From positions 1 to 62,304 of the IMG/VR virus record IMGVR_UViG_3300035682_000035: 62,304 nt of DNA; one strand, written 5' to 3'. Each line of letters starts with the position of its first letter. The first letter of the stretch is position 1. Origin of the DNA: a virus. Position numbers and translations under genes: made by a program. The notes under the pieces were generated by a model. That model made no database searches and was not told where the DNA came from. It saw nothing but the letters and a program-made list of their open reading frames with translations. Shown in pieces: positions 60,287 through 62,304 of the stretch.

Positions 60287-60741
60287 GTTGTTACTTTCTT
60301 GGTTGGTAGTGTGAATGTTATGTCTAGTGCACGGTTTACCGTCGTTACGCAGTCTGCGTTGGTGCTCATGTTTATATCTATGTCTTGATACTCCTCTCCT
60401 ATACGCACGTACTCATATGCTATCTCGAACGGTGTGACGTTCGGGTCTTGGCTGACGCCATCCTTAACTGTGGTTACGGGCTCGGCATCTAGCAGTGCAT
60501 CAATCTCAGCGAACGCCTTGTCCACTTCTCTCGGATGCTCGTAGGCTTCGTACCACTTGACGTCCTCGTATGAGACGACGATTGCTCGGTTCTCCTCTTC
60601 GTAGTCGATGGTGGCGCACCATTCGCCCTTCGCTTCAGTATGCGGATAGTTTGCATCAAACCACAGCTTGAGCAGCGGATACGCCGTGTCGCTGTCACTA
60701 GGCACGTAGATAACTACAGTTACTTCTGAACGATAACCCAT
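60283..60741 (-). CDS. Conserved phage protein starting MGYRSEV
   Basis: A 152-residue acidic protein. The N-terminus GYRSEVTVVIYVPSDSDTAY is a start I have seen repeatedly in phage hypothetical proteins. It has an alpha/beta pattern (WCATIDYEEENRAIVVSYED). Function unknown. The coding sequence includes CTTAACTGTGGTTACG at 60463, one base from the operator consensus. Confidence 0.65.
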   Translation of the reverse strand: MGYRSEVTVVIYVPSDSDTAYPLLKLWFDANYPHTEAKGEWCATIDYEEENRAIVVSYEDVKWYEAYEHPREVDKAFAEIDALLDAEPVTTVKDGVSQDPNVTPFEIAYEYVRIGEEYQDIDINMSTNADCVTTVNRALDITFTLPTKKVTT

Positions 60742-60742
60742 C

Positions 60743-60838
60743 TCACTCCCCCTTCAATGTTGCGTGGATAGCCCAGACTGCGAAGATGCCTGCGCTTATA
60801 AAGAATATCTCGGCTGCTACGTGTAGTAGGGTGTTCAT
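60743..60838 (-). CDS. 31-residue membrane peptide
   Basis: An ATG at 60838 in an ATGA overlap with the gene above opens a short frame with a single membrane segment (EIFFISAGIFAVWAIHATL). Coupling to its neighbour supports translation. It could be a small membrane regulator or toxin-like peptide. Function unknown. Confidence 0.45.
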   Translation of the reverse strand: MNTLLHVAAEIFFISAGIFAVWAIHATLKGE

Positions 60839-61065
60839 TGGTCTTGCTCCTTATCATTCCATTCTTCGCAGCTGCTGCACTGCCATTGCTTTGGCATAGC
60901 TGCCATTGGGTCACAGCCTTCACCGCAGTAGCTGCATGGTGCGTAGCTACAGTCGTATTCTATAAAGGCGGGGCTTAGTGGTATGTCGTAGAACTGATAC
61001 CCTTCGGCTTCCAGCTGCGCACGTAGTGCGGTGCCCTTGGCGAATAGTGCTGACTTGCTATACAT
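60835..61065 (-). CDS. Small Cys-rich zinc-binding protein
   Basis: A 76-residue protein with CSYAPCSYCGEGC and QCSSCEEW, enough cysteines for one zinc ribbon. It follows the canonical AAGGAGCAAG site, and the operator at 61076 lies just upstream. Function unknown. Confidence 0.6.
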   Translation of the reverse strand: MYSKSALFAKGTALRAQLEAEGYQFYDIPLSPAFIEYDCSYAPCSYCGEGCDPMAAMPKQWQCSSCEEWNDKEQDQ

Positions 61066-61291
61066 CTGCTTGCTCCTTAACTGTGGTTAAGCTTGGGAAC
61101 TTGTAGCCAAAGTCCTTGATTAATATGTCGCGTACATTTTCGCGGTCCACGCTGTCACCTTCGAACTCTATGTTTGTCCGGTGCTTGTGTATCTTAGTAG
61201 CTGACTTAACGTCGGTTAGCGTTACGCCCATCGGATACAGACCGCCCTTGCCATAGAAGCTAAGCACGTAGGTATAGAACTCATCCATCAT
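61058..61291 (-). CDS. Small hypothetical protein
   Basis: A 77-residue protein. ATG 61291 with an AAGGAGCAAG site is preferred to a much longer upstream frame. It has YTYVLSFYGKGGLYPMGVTL and NVRDILIKDFGYKFPSL. Overlaps both neighbours by 4-8 bases. Function unknown. Confidence 0.6.
   Translation of the reverse strand: MMDEFYTYVLSFYGKGGLYPMGVTLTDVKSATKIHKHRTNIEFEGDSVDRENVRDILIKDFGYKFPSLTTVKEQADV
61076..61091. promoter_or_regulatory. CTTAAC-N4-GTTAAG operator within the left arm
   Basis: CTTAACTGTGGTTAAG is a perfect arm pair located at the end of gene 61058-61291 and 10 bp upstream of the next start, partly overlapping its ribosome-binding site. Binding here could affect transcription through the arm or translation of the next gene. 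Confidence 0.55.
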
Positions 61292-61515
61292 TGGTCTTGC
61301 TCCTTCAGTTTCTCGTATATCTGCGCCATGCTCATGCCTTTGAGTTCTTCTGGCACTTCGACGTATTCGTCGATGGTTTCGTTGTTTTGACGCGCCCATT
61401 CTAAGATAGCTGCTAGCTTCTCCTCTGGTGTACGCTTGGCGTAGTTAGCCCATGCGTAGTGCTGCTTGCGTGACGCCATGAACGCATCAAACTTTTTCTT
61501 CCAATCACTCATCAT
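61288..61515 (-). CDS. Small hypothetical protein
   Basis: A 75-residue charged helical protein (SDWKKKFDAFMASRKQHYAW, RTPEEKLAAILEWARQNNET). It overlaps both neighbouring genes by 4 bases. Function unknown. Confidence 0.6.
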   Translation of the reverse strand: MMSDWKKKFDAFMASRKQHYAWANYAKRTPEEKLAAILEWARQNNETIDEYVEVPEELKGMSMAQIYEKLKEQDQ

Positions 61516-61712
61516 GATGTCCTCTTCGGGTTGAGTTGAGCGAGCTCGGTTACGTTAGTAATCAGCATGTAGTTGCTCTTGTTGATTGGGGCGCTGCAGT
61601 ATGTGACTGCGTGGGCTTGCTTGTCGCCGCATGCTAAGCATGTATGGTAGCCCAGTCGGAACCGTTCGACAGAGAACGGCGTGTAGCAGTCTTTGCATAA
61701 GACCTGTGTCAT
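61512..61712 (-). CDS. First left-arm gene, zinc-ribbon protein
   Basis: A 66-residue protein with CKDC and CLACG cysteine pairs, a likely zinc ribbon. The ATG at 61712 is preferred to one at 61757 because GGAG lies 8 bases before it. With this start the operator at 61716 lies in the leader between promoter and gene. It is a candidate early transcription or replication factor. Confidence 0.6.
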   Translation of the reverse strand: MTQVLCKDCYTPFSVERFRLGYHTCLACGDKQAHAVTYCSAPINKSNYMLITNVTELAQLNPKRTS

Positions 61713-61715
61713 TTC

Positions 61716-61731
61716 CTTAACTCCAGTTAAG
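61716..61731. promoter_or_regulatory. CTTAAC-N4-GTTAAG operator at the left-arm start
   Basis: CTTAACTCCAGTTAAG is a perfect arm pair. On the coding strand its spacer contributes the GGAG ribosome-binding site of the first gene. It lies about 52 bp downstream of the -10 box, as at the MoxR unit, so repressor binding could shut off the whole left arm. Confidence 0.6.
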
Positions 61732-61782
61732 CGTTTTGTGTGCGCTTGGTTTTTCATTGTATCGACGTTCTGCCGATTATTT

Positions 61783-61811
61783 AAAGTAGCACAAAGTCCC
61801 TCTTATGTCAA
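61783..61811 (-). promoter_or_regulatory. Main leftward promoter (TTGACA-17-TACTTT)
   Basis: On the minus strand a consensus TTGACA (61806-61811), a 17-bp spacer and TACTTT (61783-61788) stand 71 bp upstream of the first left-arm gene. The spacer starts TAAG, as in the TTGGTC promoters. This is the best promoter in the window and should drive the early left arm. Confidence 0.7.
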
Positions 61812-62177
61812 ATGGGGCTCGGAATTGGTAATGTAGGGTTTTGTGGAATGTTTAAATACCCTCATTTGTTTTCTAACTTTATTGGGCGGCTGGAGAGGCC
61901 CAGAAATGTGGGGTTTTTTGGGGGTAGTAGTATAGTATAGTTTTAAAGTTAATAAGTTATAAGGAAAATAGTGAACGCTGCCCTTTTCGCCTTTTGCATA
62001 GCGTGAAGGGGCGACCCGAACAGCGACTGCTCAGAAATCAAAATCCCCGCTCATTACCCAATAACTTTCCTACTTCCTACAATAGGGGGTTAAAGCGTTG
62101 AAATATAAGGGAAACTAAAGTTATCGTTTTAAACCCGCCAAATAACTTTGCACTATTTAGCCTACTTTGCATTTTCT
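61812..62177. other. Non-coding region leading to the circle junction
   Basis: AT-rich DNA with a G-run (61910-61925), a near repeat AATAACTTTCC / AATAACTTTGC (about 62080 and 62143), and one tiny frame of 11 codons (GTG at about 61972 after AAGGA) that I do not trust. It continues across the junction into the palindrome and iterons at 23-214. No gene is supported. Confidence 0.5.
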
Positions 62178-62304
62178 TGTTGACTTACCTGTTTTTGGAC
62201 GTTAGGTTGAGCTCAACCTAACGGTCGAGGCGCTCACCCAACCAGTTAGCTCAGACGCTCACCCAACCAGTTAGCTTCTACTATCACCGCAAACTATCAT
62301 GACT
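62178..62304. repeat. Second copy of the contig-end repeat
   Basis: This is the exact copy of bases 1-127. The palindrome, tandem repeat and first iterons described near position 1 therefore appear a second time here and should be counted once in the real genome. Confidence 0.9.

Noticed and set aside
61972-62007. 11-codon leader peptide frame after AAGGA
   Set aside because: Too short to support, no coupling to a gene, and orientation away from both arms' first genes.

Overview
The window is the genome of a tailed, most likely short-tailed (podovirus-type), double-stranded DNA phage, recovered as a circular contig. The first 127 bases are repeated exactly at the end (62178-62304), so the unique length is 62,177 bp. 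Short-tail character is inferred: there is a P22/T7-like set of adaptor, stabilisation and ejection proteins, and no tape-measure, tail-tube or sheath gene. I see no integrase, recombinase, tRNA, rRNA or CRISPR array, which fits a lytic phage. The host cannot be read directly. A small GcrA-like helix-turn-helix protein and the overall style point weakly to an aquatic alphaproteobacterium.

The layout has two arms facing each other. The right arm (1802-40718, + strand) holds an HNH endonuclease, the terminase subunits, portal, a GroES-like co-chaperonin, scaffold, a Mu-gpT-like capsid protein, a glycosyltransferase, many small basic virion-associated proteins, tail adaptors, several repeat-rich fibre proteins, an amidase/holin lysis pair, a large tail stabilisation protein, and an ejection module. 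That module comprises a Gly/Ala-rich hydrophobic protein, a GNAT-like protein, a Gln-rich protein, a lytic transglycosylase and a 2260-residue polyvalent protein with a zincin motif. The left arm (61712 down to 40795, - strand) starts with a dozen small proteins of unknown role. It continues with a MoxR ATPase plus VWA/metallopeptidase cluster, then VRR-NUC, DNA polymerase A, methyltransferase, second glycosyltransferase, Cas4-like nuclease, SNF2 helicase, candidate SSB, HTH regulator and primase-helicase. The arms converge on a hairpin terminator at 40717-40750.

The circle junction (about 61760-62177 plus 1-399) is non-coding and highly structured. It holds a 24-bp perfect palindrome, a 25-bp tandem repeat, seven ACTATCA iterons plus a degenerate eighth, and a leftward TTGACA promoter. 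It is the best candidate for a replication origin or packaging/regulatory site. Next to it, one leftward gene (400-1275) stands alone with its own promoter, operators and terminator.

The most interesting unexplained signals are regulatory. A 16-bp inverted repeat, CTTAAC-N4-GTTAAG, occurs four times plus a one-mismatch copy beside left-arm and left-facing gene starts, and looks like an operator for a phage regulator. A matched promoter pair (TTGGTCTAAGCAA) drives the isolated gene and the MoxR cluster. An extended Shine-Dalgarno sequence, AAGGAGCAAG, precedes many left-arm genes but was not found among the right-arm genes I checked. Protein-level highlights are seven exact 52-residue repeats suggesting a seven-bladed propeller, a 38-repeat fibre, an FG/Q-rich low-complexity protein, and a DNA polymerase with Leu at the Phe762 position and Ala after the motif C aspartate.
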